From: Prosapia bicincta
Taxonomy: Eukaryota > Arthropoda > Insecta > Hemiptera > Cercopidae
DNA length: 64,000 nucleotides
Assembly (NCBI GenBank): GCA_036971475.1
Contig: JBAIZL010000002.1
Location: 130,757,033-130,821,032, forward strand
Direction: 5' to 3'
Shown: positions 33,081 to 43,340 of the stretch, one piece after another
How the letters are laid out: each line of letters begins with the position of its first letter
How positions within the stretch are numbered: position 1 is the first letter of the stretch
The notes under the pieces: generated by a model
Seen by the model: the letters and a program-made list of their open reading frames with translations, nothing else
The model's database searches: none
What the model was told of the DNA's origin: nothing
Position numbers and translations under genes: made by a program

Positions 33081-34410
33081 CACACATTGTTATTCTTTTA
33101 TCTGTACATGTATATTTAGGTTGTAGTAGTGTAATGAAACCACAGAAAAATAGTTCAACGCATGAGACAAAACATGGTCTTTGCACACAAAAGAATGGTG
33201 ATTGTGTACTCTGATAGCATTAGTTGTCCAAATAATATCAAATGTTGAACCTAGAATGCAGTGCAATACACAGAAAACAATATCGTAGACGTACGGCAAC
33301 GCTAATCTTAAGAGAAATGATAGCCCGTTCATGTACGCAAATGCTCCCGCAGCCCACTGGCGATAATCAAAGGGTTAATATATTCCTGTGATGACATTGC
33401 TGTTTGTCATCTTTTTTTTTGAAGATTGTGCATATCAAGCCCGCCAATCAATCAGCAGGCATCTATTATTCATCATTATATACAATGCAGATAAGATAAT
33501 ATATAGGCTCTATTGTTTGTATTGAGCTGTTTTAAATAAGTCATCAACTATTTTGTCCTTGCTATGGCTTTATTGATATTTGATCCCGGTTTTTTATTAT
33601 TTACAGTATCATCTCGCATTGCTTATAACGTTCATTCAAGCTTATAACGTTCATTCAAGAGTCCCGGAAGAATCTCTTGATCACTGCTGTTCCTCTCTCG
33701 AAGGAGAGAGCTTACCTCCTTTACATTTACAACCATGCACATCGGTCTGATAATCTTATACAAACTAATTAACTGCCTTGTAAATTTTCTGCCTTCTTCA
33801 ATAATATCAGAGTTTCAATTTCTTTAATTTTTTCATACATTTTTGTCATTTTTACATATTTTATTAATCTCTCCTTAACACCTGATAAGATTATTATACT
33901 ATCTTAATTGAATATTCACCTTAATCAAGATATTTTTGTGTGACCATGTCGTGATCGAACTGTCGTTTACAGATTATTTGATAAGAGTGTAAACACCCAG
34001 CTGAGCTGCAACTGTTTAATTTGACGTGGATTTGCACCGTAAACAGAGTTATAACATCGGTGATCTTTAGTCATATGTCTAATCAAGCATACCCAAATTT
34101 ATGCATAAACATAAGGCTATTTATGATCACATACGCTAATGACGGAATTGGGGGAGGGGACTTATTCTTGCACGCATCAGGAGGAACTCTGAAAACATTT
34201 CTTATCAGATTGATTTTGGCAACGGTTCGTTAAAAAAGTGACAGAAAAATAGCTTTGTTGTTGGCCTTAGTCTCTTAAGTATTGCAAAATTAAACGACTA
34301 TGAAATGTATCCTTCGTTTTCATCCTCATTTCTCATCCATGCATCCACAGTTTGGCAGGGTTTAGCTACTACAAGGTATTTCTCAAAATAGAATGTTATT
34401 TGTAAAAATA
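33081..34410. other. Stretch without a recognised gene
   Basis: No supported coding region. A 19-bp unit (GCTTATAACGTTCATTCAA) is duplicated at about 33,621-33,659. Confidence 0.5.
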
Positions 34411-34455
34411 CCTCTGAAGATGATTACTTTGTAGTCGAAATGTACATAACGTTAA
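34405..34455 (+). ncRNA. Hammerhead ribozyme motif (HHR-4)
   Basis: CTGAAGA (34,414-34,420) is followed by GATTAC-TTT-GTAGTC as stem II, then GAAA (34,437-34,440) and the palindrome ATGTACAT as stem III. The core is complete and stem II pairs fully (one U-G). The 100 bp downstream align with the degenerate copy after 45,988. No coding remnant is attached. Confidence 0.75.
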
Positions 34456-34991
34456 AATAAAATTTGTTGAATTTGTGGTGAGAGGTTGTTTTAATTAATA
34501 TAAACATTTACGCCACAGTTGCTTTAAGTTGTTGATTTAAACATAGCCTTTAAGTCATGGGTTCCTAAACTGGGAGGCGTGAAGGGAAGTCAGTGGGCGC
34601 GAGACCAGTTGAAAAATAGTAAGATAAATCCCATTTAGTTGAAATTTAAACACACAATTTATCAAAATTTAAAACTAAATTTACACGTCAAATTTTGTTT
34701 ACATAAGTAATTTTATTGACCATGATGTTCATAAAATGTAAATGAAATGTAGGCATTAAAAAAAAGAAATATGTGTAAAGGTTGTGAAAACTTTTGTAAA
34801 CTTTAAATTAAATCATAATTACTTGCGCTGTGTCTTTACAAAAATACAACCTCAAATAGTTATTCTGAAAAAAATTCAAGCTCCATCATCTTACTAATAG
34901 ATTTTTCTCTTATCAGTTAAAATTTACCTGGCAAATTAAAACTTAAAATGTTATACCATGTTTCTTGTGAGAGAATGTATAAATTGTTCTC

Positions 34992-35086
<95 letters not shown>
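34992..35086. repeat. (CT)n(TA)n microsatellite
   Basis: A run of TC dinucleotides about 40 bp long passes directly into about 50 bp of TA. Confidence 0.97.
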
Positions 35087-35088
<2 letters not shown>

Positions 35089-35159
35089 GAGCTGGCTTGT
35101 GAGTGAAAGTTATTAAAGAATAAAAATATGGTACAACTCACAAGTATACAATTTTTTTA

Positions 35160-35210
35160 TTTCAAACGCGTTTCAACGACTAATTTGTCGTCATCCTCAG
35201 TGAAGATACA
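35160..35210 (-). ncRNA. Hammerhead ribozyme motif (HHR-5)
   Basis: Minus strand: CTGAGGA (35,200-35,194), stem II ACGAC/GTCGT, GAAA (35,174-35,171), then ACGCG. The core is identical to HHR-1. Confidence 0.72.
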
Positions 35211-35229
35211 CAAATGAAATTAACTTAAA

Positions 35230-35278
<49 letters not shown>

Positions 35279-35347
35279 AACCTTTATAGCTAAAACTTTA
35301 TAGGTTATGTTTAATATATATATATATTTTTTAGTTAATTTCATTTG

Positions 35348-35398
35348 TGTATCTTCACTGAGGATGACGACAAATTAGTCGGTGAAACGCGTTTGAAA
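35348..35398 (+). ncRNA. Hammerhead ribozyme motif (HHR-6)
   Basis: Plus strand: CTGAGGA (35,358-35,364), stem II, GAAA (35,384-35,387), then CGCGTTT. It differs from HHR-1 by a G for T in the 3' strand of stem II (GTCGGT), which keeps the core intact. Confidence 0.7.
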
Positions 35399-35440
35399 TA
35401 AAAAAAATTTATATTTGTGAGTTGTACCATATTTTTATTC

Positions 35441-35446
<6 letters not shown>

Positions 35447-35519
<73 letters not shown>
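35447..35519. repeat. (TA)n microsatellite, left of Penelope-like copy
   Basis: About 36 TA units directly next to the Penelope-like sequence that begins CGCAGTATGT at 35,520. Confidence 0.97.
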
Positions 35520-35521
<2 letters not shown>

Positions 35522-35525
35522 CAGT

Positions 35526-36174
35526 ATGTTTTCTTGTGTATTAATAAAGAACAAAAGTCTAAATACAAATACAAGAATACAAGTTGATAAACTTAATTAT
35601 AATATTTTAAAGAAACAAAATAATAATCTAATTTACAAAAATAATGATGAAAATCTCATATGGACTTCATTTACATTTTTTGGTAATGACGTAAAAAGTA
35701 TCACAAAATTGTTTAAAGGTAGCAACATAAAATTCGCTTATACTAATAATAAATATAATGAATAATGATAATAATATTATTAATATGCATGAAAAAAACT
35801 GTGTATATAAATTAGAATGTGATTATTGTAATAAAGTTTATATAGGACAAACTAAGAAAAAAACTTAAAGATTGATATAAAGAACATTTTAATGCATATA
35901 AAAAGCCAGAAATTTATAAATCAAATTTTGCTAGTCATTGCATTAATAATAATTACTTATTTCCTAATATAGATAATATGATACTTGTAAAAGAAATTAA
36001 CAAAGGCCTGAGAATGAAATGAAGCTTTAGAAATACATAAATATAATACTAATAATGTGTTGATAAATGAACAAATACAAGTAAAATCTAAATTTGATAA
36101 TATATTCAGTGTTTGTAATGTTAGGGCAGCAAGATATAAAAATTTTAACAACATTGTAATTGATTTGGCATAAC
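35526..36174 (+). pseudogene. Penelope-like RT tail and GIY-YIG endonuclease, frameshifted
   Basis: The frame 35,526-35,765 ends with WTSFTFFGNDVKSITKLFKG and NIKFAYTNN, the linker that joins the reverse transcriptase to the nuclease in Penelope-like elements. A shifted frame from an ATG at 35,785 reads NCVYKLECDYCNKVYIGQTK, which holds the paired Cys and the YIGQT signature, with VYK in place of the first GIY part as is common in this class. It stops at 35,868. Later frames continue with EHFNAYKKPEIYKSNFASH and LEIHKYNTNNVLINEQ up to about 36,170. At least three breaks make it inactive. The gene context (RT tail, nuclease, then ribozyme) is in the expected order. Confidence 0.88.
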
Positions 36175-36217
36175 TATTTATTTGATCTAATTTGCACATA
36201 TGTTAATTTTAATTGTT

Positions 36218-36275
36218 TAATATTCCTGATGATGTTGGTACTGTTAGCCAACGTAAAGCTTTGAATTGTAAATTC
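36218..36275 (+). ncRNA. Hammerhead ribozyme motif with a mutated core (HHR-7)
   Basis: CTGATGA (36,226-36,232) and the stem II pair GTTGG/CCAAC are present, but the second core segment reads GTAAAG (36,253) where GAAAAG is expected. This replaces an invariant A. It is closely related to HHR-3 at 21.24 kb and sits about 50 bp after the end of the GIY-YIG relic. Probably inactive. Confidence 0.65.
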
Positions 36276-36311
36276 AATTATAATTCTTGTATTTATATTT
36301 AGACTTTTGTT

Positions 36312-36316
<5 letters not shown>

Positions 36317-36390
<74 letters not shown>
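36317..36390. repeat. (TA)n microsatellite, right of Penelope-like copy
   Basis: About 36 TA units, mirroring the tract on the left side of the element. Confidence 0.97.
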
Positions 36391-36393
<3 letters not shown>

Positions 36394-36830
36394 TCATATT
36401 TATCATACCATTTATTTATAGTGTAAAATGGAGGGGGCATAGGAGGCTTTCATTTCAAGAGGGGGGCCTGGTATCAAAAAGTTTAAGAACCCCTGCTTTA
36501 AGTGAAGACAGCTGTTGGGGTTAACCTTCACTACATTAGGGTTTTCGATCTGGGAAATCTTTTGATAGTCTACTTTTAGTCCTTTTATGTTTAACAAATT
36601 GGTACTAAGGTACAAAAGAAATTCCTTAAAATGGGTTTTCATTGTGGCAGCTGGTTTAACTCCATACTTTTGACTTCAATAGGTGTTTCCCACCACAATA
36701 AGCTTCACTAAACATATTGTCGGTTATTGTACCAAGTATAATGCATAATTGTACCAAGGTATAAAAACAGCACTGGGCTATATGTATATGTATACAACTG
36801 TATCAGTTTTTACAATAGCTATTTTAATTA

Positions 36831-38215
36831 AGATTTCAGCTACTAGAAGCAGCAATGAACATACTCCGTTATATTTGTTACATGAACATGTCAGGCATAA
36901 GCAGGTTTTACATGATAAATATTTGTTGCGTGCCAATATCATGTGATTTATGTTTTTTCAAAGTACATTCCTACTGAGGTTAGCAAAGAAAAATTTTATT
37001 TTATGTCAAGCACTATGTCAGAGTTATGTTATTGTGTGGTAACCATGGCAACAGTTTAAGGTTGTACAATGGTTTCGACGATAACCTAATTAGAAAGTTG
37101 GCGCAGTTCCAAGGCACGCTAGACTTAGATCATAAAGATTCTCTGTTCGAATCCAGCTGGATTCTACAGATTTTTATAATTTAATTATTGAATAAATATT
37201 TGAAAAAACTTTATTAACATCAATTGTCATTCACTATAGGTTCAAAAAAATGTATTTGAACTAGGTTGGATGAATTAAAACGTATTTTCTTAACAGTTGA
37301 AAATTTGCACAAGATATATATAAGGAGAGTGTGATCTATTAGAAGGAATTTAAAAAAAATACAAAATACCATTTCAGACCTCTATTTCGTTTTGAAATAA
37401 TTTAATTTGGCCTGGCAATGAGTCCTCAACATATAAAAGTGCGTTAGTTATAAATCAGGCTCCAGATGCGCAGAAATTCAGTAAATCAATATTATATTAA
37501 GGTAGCTAAGGACTCAAATATGTTAAAGATTTTATGAAAAAAAAATTAAAATGAAATACTTGTGTTGGTATTTTTCAACATCCAGTAGGCAGTAGGCCAT
37601 AAATAAATAAGATTAGTTAATGTAAAAAATTACTTTATTACTAAAAGTACACTTATGGTTATTTTTAGTAACCCAACAATTAAGTAATTTCTCATAGCTA
37701 TGGACAAACCTATGCATAATTTCAGCTACTAGAAGCAGCATTGAACATACTCAGTTATGCTTTTACATGAAGCTGAAGGCTTATGTCAGATATAGGCATG
37801 TTTAACGCATGATAAATATTTTGTTTTGTGCCAATATTGTTTTTTAAAAAGGAGTACAAAATACTTTTTCAGGCTACTATTTCATTTTGAAATAATTTAA
37901 CTTCCCCTGGCAATGAATCCTCTAAATATAAACTGGTTAGCTGTAATCAGGCTTCAGATGCACAGAATTTCAGTAAATCAATATGCCCCGGTATCTAAGA
38001 ACAAATTTATTTTAATGATTTTATGGAAAAAACCGTCTAAAGAAAAAAATTAAAATACTTGGGTTGGTATTTTTCAACTCCCAGTAGGCCATAAATAAAT
38101 AAGATTAGTTGATACAAAAATTACTATTGCTATAAGTACATCTATGGTTACTTTTTAACATGACCCAACGATTAAGTAATTTGTCGTATCTATGGACAAA
38201 CATATTTATAACTTA
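36831..38215 (+). repeat. Tandem segmental duplication, about 0.9-kb period
   Basis: ATTTCAGCTACTAGAAGCAG occurs at about 36,832 and about 37,722. The two following segments align over most of their length (TGAACATACTC, GATAAATATTTTG, GCCTGGCAATGA, CCATAAATAAATAAGATTAG, ATCTATGGACAAAC). Divergence is clear, with many substitutions and small indels, so the duplication is not recent. The first unit carries a family X insertion that the second lacks. Confidence 0.85.
36958..37375 (+). repeat. Family X repeat with tRNA-like core
   Basis: Begins near TTTTTCAAAGTACATTCCTA and holds the best-preserved tRNA-like core of the family: A-box-like TTGGCGCAGTTCC (37,098-37,110) and B-box GTTCGAATCC (37,145-37,154), with tRNA-like spacing. 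It ends with AAATTTGCACAAGATATATA and an A-rich tail. The insertion interrupts the first unit of the 0.9-kb duplication and is absent from the second. Confidence 0.75.
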
Positions 38216-39759
38216 TAAAATGAATGTAAATGAGTCGCTATCTTGAAATTGTAGTGGTTACTACTTATGCATAAAGTCCAAAAGGATGTTATTATGTTTT
38301 GGAAAACTGTTTTTGAAATAAAATATTTTTTGTCTTATTGGCACAGTGCAATGAATATTTTGTTAAAATATGAATCTATAAATGCATTGACTTTAAACAT
38401 TTGTTGTACAAAAGTAATTTTATAAATCGTTTTCAAGAGGTCCTTGGAAACTTGTTTTGTTGAAAGTTTCCTTTACACAATATTAAGAAGTATTTTATTT
38501 AAAAGCTTTTGTTTAAAAATAAACAGCTGACTGGAGGTCAACTGAAATAATTTAATTTGATTGCCGTTTATTTTAATTACACAGTGATATAATAAATTGA
38601 AATTTCAGTAATTATTAAAATGAAGGTTTAATTGTTGTAAAGTCAATAACTGAATTGGCAGCTAAATATCGGTTTACAAGAAGATCAAATAATTATCAGG
38701 CGTTGCGTGAGACCTGCACAGACTGTCATTTAGTTTAAGTGCTTGTGTCATTTTCATCATTTTTGCTGTTTGTGTGTTGGCAACTCTGCCTTAGCAACGG
38801 GCAATCAATAAGGTGGACATATTAAAAAAAAAAAAGAAATGAAAGGTCGGAAAAGAAATGGACATAATATTGAATAGGAAAACAAATAGTTCTTGACGTT
38901 TTTACAGGTCGTTGGACGTGACAAATCCGTATATAGGACGTGTCATTTTCTTAGTAAGCTCTACCCTATTTGTATAATTTGTAAAAGCTGCCTCTATGTG
39001 AAGGTTTAAAATAAGTAATATTAATTTATATCTTTTGTAAGATGTAAACCTCTAAATCACGTCCGTCGTTATAGAGGGAGTTGTGTATTATTAATATTGA
39101 GGAGTGAAGACTTTGTTTAATTTCCTGTCCCGGTTACCCAAATAATAAACAGACTGGTCATAAAAGTGCTTTTGCGCCTATCACTAAGACACATAAACGT
39201 GTCATATGTGATTGATTTGTGAGTTTATAAATATTTTGAATATAGAACTAAAGTGTAATATATTCTCTCTCTGATAAGTAATGCTACAGATCCAGTAAAT
39301 ACTATCCAAGATTCATACTAAGTAAAAGTTTTAACACCAAATAATTTACTTGTTAAGGAATTTACGTTAAATTTACTTCCTAGTAAGGATGAGTTTATCT
39401 AAGTGTCAATGTTTGTACTTAACTTTCACAAAGTCCGTTTTTAAGGATTATTTTACAACTAAATATTTAGTCAATATTTCCGACTTACTTTTAAGGTTTA
39501 GTGAAATTTTGAAAACAGTAGTGAAAATCATTACAATACGTTATAACAAATATGTGTGTCCGCCAGTAACTATGGTCAAAAAGCTCTTAGAATAACATCA
39601 TGTTTTTAATCCCGTCGGCGTTTATCTATCAAACAAAAACCATCGTAAATACATCTGTAAGTAGTGTGAAGCTTGTTGGTAAATACTGTGCCTTAATTTT
39701 TCCAAAAGTAGCAACAACAGCTGAGTAGTACTAATAAACATAAAACGTTAAGAGGCTCG
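38216..39759. other. Stretch without a recognised gene
   Basis: No assignable gene. The frame 39,389-39,595 (68 codons) has no family motif. Confidence 0.45.
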
Positions 39760-40785
39760 ACGGTATTCGGTTCAGGGTACTGGCCGTCGCGTCAATTCGA
39801 TCACGGTTAACAGAAACTGACGGTGGAAAACCACATAATATATCAAATATGAAAATGCACTTAAACAACATTCATTTTGCCCAAATTTATCAACAAAAAA
39901 GATCTATACTTGAAGAAACTTTATCCTCAGACACAGGACCTACAAGTGATAGTCTGTTAAAAATCAACTGGGATTGAGTAATAAATACAAAATAGGTCTG
40001 AATCAGTTGCACTTGTTCCAGACACCTGCAGAAAAAAAGGTCCCACCAGATGTGGAGAAGGTATTCCCCACTAATCCAGAATGTTGGGGAAGAAGGTACC
40101 CCAGGGGAATTGACAGTAGAAGAAGTAAACAATTTCTGGGGGAACCATTAGCCAGTCCAGATTGTGATGTTGGGAAGTATTTGGCAGTACAAAGTGCCAA
40201 ATACCCTCATTTAAATGCAATGGCAATAAAATATCTGTCTGCTCACTCGCGACAGTGTTTTCTGAAAAACCTTTCTCAACTTCAGGAGCTATATGTGACT
40301 AGCGATGAAACTAGCTTGACCCACAACGTGTTCAAATGCTTGTGTTTTTGAACAGAAATGTAGATTACCTGCCAGACTTTTAAATATTAAAAACTATCCT
40401 ATTTGTATTATTTTTTTACTTTTGTTGTTCGTTTGTTTTTAATTTTTGTTTTGTTTGGGAGACAATGTAAATAGGCTTAGGAATTTTTTCAAACATTATA
40501 AAATAAGTCAAGTTCACATTTTTAACTTTAAAATAAGTCATTACTTTATTCTGATATGTTTTTATGTTTAAAAATTTCCTATTGATAAATCAAGGTTGAA
40601 GGTTTTGTGTAGCCTATTACATTAAAACAGAACTTTTAAAAGGTTTTGCCATATGACCAAGATGTTAACTAAATTAATTATTAGAGAACTAGAATGTAAG
40701 CTAATATAACTTGAAAGAATCGAGAATCGAACGGAAAATTTTAGAATCGGAATCGGAATCGAAAATTTTAGGAATCGGCCCACCC

Positions 40786-40788
<3 letters not shown>
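39760..40788 (+). mobile_element. BED-type hAT element, internally deleted, left end missing
   Basis: The right end (GGAATCGGCCCACCCCTG, to 40,788) is the hAT type also found at 12,931-13,660, preceded by repeated GAATCGGAATCG. I found no matching left end, so the 5' boundary is approximate. A (TA)n tract starts directly at the right end and hides the target duplication. Confidence 0.75.
39800..40383 (+). pseudogene. BED-finger hAT transposase, internally deleted
   Basis: Near 39,815-39,890 a frame reads GGKPHNISNMKMHLNNIHFA, the second half of a BED zinc finger with the final His pair. The frame 39,974-40,351 reads FLGEPLASPDCDVGKYLAVQ and KYPHLNAMAIKYLSAHSRQ. A shifted frame continues with VFSEKPFSTSGAICD, then stops, then VQMLVFLNRNVDYL. 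This is the hAT C-terminal dimerisation domain of the Hermes/ZBED kind. The catalytic middle is missing: the BED end and the C-terminal domain are only about 100 bp apart. Confidence 0.82.

Positions 40789-40871
<83 letters not shown>
40789..40871. repeat. (TA)n microsatellite
   Basis: About 41 TA units between the hAT right end and a family X fragment. Confidence 0.97.
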
Positions 40872-40872
<1 letters not shown>

Positions 40873-40920
40873 ACCTAAGTAGGGATTTACTTGGGAAAAA
40901 TCTATACTACTTGTTATAGA
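40872..40920 (-). repeat. Family X, terminal fragment
   Basis: TGACCTAAGTAGGGATTTAC followed by CTACTTGTTATAG matches the 5' end of family X in minus orientation, as at 5325-5370 and 60,955. Confidence 0.55.
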
Positions 40921-41690
40921 TATTGTCTCCAATAAAGATAAATTTCCATAATTTGATGTTGTACAAATAGACTGAGTAATTATTGCGGCCGAAGAGTGGA
41001 ATATTAGCACCAATACTGCCGGACCGAGTAAACACTGCGCGCGGAAAATTATGAACTATGCTTTGTTGCTAGTCCCTTCTTTAGCAGCATTGTTTACTCT
41101 TGTATCATGTTTTGACGACCTACTTAAACGTAATGGGAAGGTCCTGGGTCATGTTTTTGTTTGAAGTTTTATCAGTTGTGTAATTGATAGGTTGTCTGCA
41201 AAGGGGCGTTTAAAAAAGATATTGGTTCTATATTTTCTTTAAATGTTGTCTGTCCTAATATTTGATAACGCGCGCGCGTTGATGTAATGAACATTTCTAC
41301 TAGTGAATCAAGAAAACACTAATTTTTAGGAGACATACCTTAGCCGTTCTTCCTAGGCTATAATGGTCGTACCTAGCAAATAGCCTTGAAACTACAAATC
41401 AAGCAATTGATTAAACACGTTCGTTGCGAAAGCCCTCTAGCGTGAAGGTCATTAAGGTGCTAACATTTTTAAAAATATAATGGTTTTGCTTTAGAAATTA
41501 AAGAATATGACCATATAAATTAGTTTTGAGCCTTGAAAATGGAAAAATACTATGCCGCCATTTTGTCACCTATCGGAGATAACATTTGAGTCTCATGATT
41601 ATTAGTATTTTATTTTTCATGTTATGCATGTAATTCACATTTGTAACTGTAATAAACATTATTTCGTGAAATAAAAATTACAAATTAGCT
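40921..41690. other. Stretch without a recognised gene
   Basis: Somewhat less AT-rich than its surroundings, with a short (CG)n run near 41,269-41,278. No gene or repeat assigned. Confidence 0.45.
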
Positions 41691-42240
41691 TTTATAGTCT
41701 ATCCATTTTGGGACGGCGGGTAAAAGATTAAGAGCTCCCAACAATAGCTTGGGTCAGGCGCTCGGCGGCCGGCCGCCCGCGCTAATGAGGCGTAAAAAGC
41801 ACTCCACTCCAAAATATTATCACATAAAAGTAAGCGTATTTTTTAATTTTTTATTACAGTTTTGATGTCTACGTGTGATTTCATGAAAAACTAGTCCAAA
41901 CACGACGGAGTTATGTCAATTAGTAAAATTAGTGGTTACAAAAAATTGTATTTGGCCTTATTTAACTTTTTAACTTTATTTGCAACCACTAATTTTACTA
42001 ATTGACATAACTCCGTCGTGTTTGGACTAGTTTTTCATGAAATCACACGTAGACATCAAAACTGTAATAAAAAATTAAAAAATACGCTTACTTTTATGTG
42101 ATAATATTTTGGAGTGGAGTGCTTTTTACGCCTCATTAGCGCGGGCGGCCGGCCGCCGAGCGCCTGACCCAAGCTATTGTTGGGAGATCGGGCGGTGACT
42201 TAATCTTTTACCCGCCGTCCCAAAATGGATAGACTATAAA
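41691..42240. mobile_element. Foldback element, about 250-bp inverted arms
   Basis: The left arm 41,691-41,937 and right arm 41,984-42,240 are almost perfect complements around a 46-bp AT-rich loop. The outer part reads TTTATAGTCTATCCATTTTG and GGACGGCGGGTAAAAGATTA. A GC-rich centre of the arm holds CGGCGGCCGGCCGCCCGCGC. The only larger difference is an extra 10 bp or so in the right arm at about 42,186-42,200. I see no clear target duplication. There is no coding capacity. Confidence 0.93.
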
Positions 42241-42249
42241 ACCTTTAAT

Positions 42250-42770
42250 TAAAATTATATAAACATTTTTGCAATCCCGAATGAATTAGTAGGTTTAGGC
42301 ATGTTTTCAGTTCAGGCACTGACAACTCTTTCCAGTTATTTATGCTTGACAATGGCGTGAGGTTTGGTTTAGCAAACACATCTCGTGTTTATAGTTATCT
42401 ATAAGTAGCATTCAGAATATTCTCAAAAAATGTCATGGAAGTAGTCTGAACCAGTCATATGGTCGATTTTCTCCCAGGATGGAACGATAAATTTATTTCC
42501 CTTTGTAAAGGGAAAGTTGCGAAGGGCTAAAGTACAAGGTGTACATTGAGGACTAACAATTTCTTCTTCCAAATCGGAATCTGCATTCTGTTTAGCTGGT
42601 CGATGTCGCTTGCCTCAGACTCCGCATACTCCCAGGCCTCATTTGTAGGGTCCCTAGTACACTCTACTGCATCATTGGTATTGAATAATCAGTCAATAGA
42701 AGTCTCGGACACATCTTCCATGGGGGTCTATGTCACACACAGCCACGGTCATGCGCTAAACTCTCACTAA
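42250..42770 (-). pseudogene. piggyBac transposase, N-terminal relic (second piggyBac)
   Basis: The minus strand reads, in changing frames, an acidic start (SDSDLEEEIVSPQCTPC), then FIVPSWEKIDHMTGSDYFHD, and last NNWKELSVPELKTCLNLLIH close to the foldback element. This order (acidic N-terminus, YFxxxF block, WxxLSVxELxxFLxLxIxxG block) matches the N-terminal half of piggyBac-type transposases, the part missing from the copy at 1.5-2.6 kb. The relic ends where the foldback element begins at 42,240, and I could not find the continuation beyond it. No TTAA ends found. Confidence 0.6.
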
Positions 42771-42894
42771 CACAAAAATGGCGGGTAACCTTAACCAAAC
42801 TTGACTAAATATTCAGAAGTTGAGCGACAACACTCAACTGAGTCTCTTGTACATCGATGGGGTAGATAACAACATATCCGAATAAAATCCTTAC

Positions 42895-43250
42895 TGTCTC
42901 CGATTGGAGACGGCCGCAGCGAACTGGCGCTCGACCCCGCTTCCGATCGGAGACGGCCGCAGCGAACTGGCGCTCAAACCCACTTCCGATCGGAGACAAC
43001 CGAACCCACATCTGATCGGAGACAGCCGTATCCAACTGGCGCTCGACCCCGCTTCCGATCAGAGACGGCCACAGCGAACTGGCGCTCGACCCCGCTTCCG
43101 ATCGGAGACGGCCGCAGCGAACTGGTGCTTGACCCCGCTTCCGATCAGAGACGGCCGCAGCGAACTGGCGCTCGAACCCGCTTCCGATCGGAGACGGCCG
43201 CAGCGAACTGGCGCTCGACCCGCTTCCGATCGGAGACGGCCGCAGCAAAC
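42895..43250. repeat. GC-rich 43-bp minisatellite, about 8 copies
   Basis: CGATCGGAGACGGCCGCAGC recurs at 42,944, 42,987 (variant), 43,056, 43,099, 43,142, 43,185 and 43,227, a period of 43 bp with one short unit of about 26 bp near 43,000. The unit includes CGAACTGGCGCTCGACCCCG and is rich in CpG. Both strands are open for more than 110 codons, but 43 is not a multiple of three, so each unit is read in a different frame. I regard these frames as non-coding. Confidence 0.95.
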
Positions 43251-43294
43251 GTGTTGAACGGCAAAATCTTCTGAAATATATTTTTTGAAATGAT

Positions 43295-43340
43295 TTTAAA
43301 GTAATACATGTTTCAACAGGCTGTCATCATCAGTGACGAG
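43295..43340 (-). ncRNA. Hammerhead ribozyme motif (HHR-8)
   Basis: Minus strand: CTGATGA (43,333-43,327), a short stem II GACA-GCC-TGTT, GAAA (43,314-43,311), then CATGTATT. The core is complete and stem II is short. It lies about 50 bp beyond the minisatellite. Confidence 0.68.

Larger units (their letters stand above)
35090..35445. mobile_element. Head-to-head Penelope-like ends with paired hammerheads
   Basis: TTCGAGCTGGCTTGTGAGTG (35,086) begins a segment that is repeated in reverse order after a (TA)n centre (35,238-35,272). Both arms contain GGTACAACTCAC and the same ribozyme sequence. The arrangement and sequence match the Penelope-like copy at 7.78-8.61 kb without its coding part. 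Confidence 0.75.
35520..36316 (+). mobile_element. Penelope-like retroelement, 5'-truncated
   Basis: The copy contains the end of the reverse transcriptase frame, the GIY-YIG nuclease and a ribozyme-like end. It is bracketed by inverted repeats (AAAGAACAAAAGTCTAAATA near 35,547 and its complement near 36,297-36,316) and then by (TA)n tracts on both sides. The left terminal CGCAGTATGTTTTCTTGTGT resembles the sequence next to the (TA)n tract at 54.18 kb, so the (TA)n edge is a feature of the family. Confidence 0.85.
34556..36495. mobile_element. hAT element with 8-bp duplication, filled with later insertions
   Basis: The left end CATGGGTTCCTAAACTGGG and right end (complement CAGGGGTTCTTAAACT) are flanked by CTTTAAGT on both sides (34,548-34,555 and 36,496-36,503). 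The outer parts (34,556-34,990 and 36,395-36,495) match the element at 49,407-50,645. The middle is foreign: microsatellites and two sets of Penelope-like sequences. No transposase remains. Confidence 0.88.

Noticed and set aside
36174..36440. Ile-Tyr-rich frame on the minus strand, and a similar one at 40,768-41,013
   Set aside because: Both are (TA)n tracts read as protein.
37098..37154. Intact tRNA gene
   Set aside because: The A-box and B-box-like sequences fit, but no acceptor or anticodon stem forms properly and the unit is repeated inside family X. It is tRNA-derived, not a tRNA gene.
42805..43257. Open frames of 147 codons (minus) and 117 codons (plus)
   Set aside because: They are translations of the 43-bp minisatellite. 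The period is not a multiple of three and both strands are open at once.
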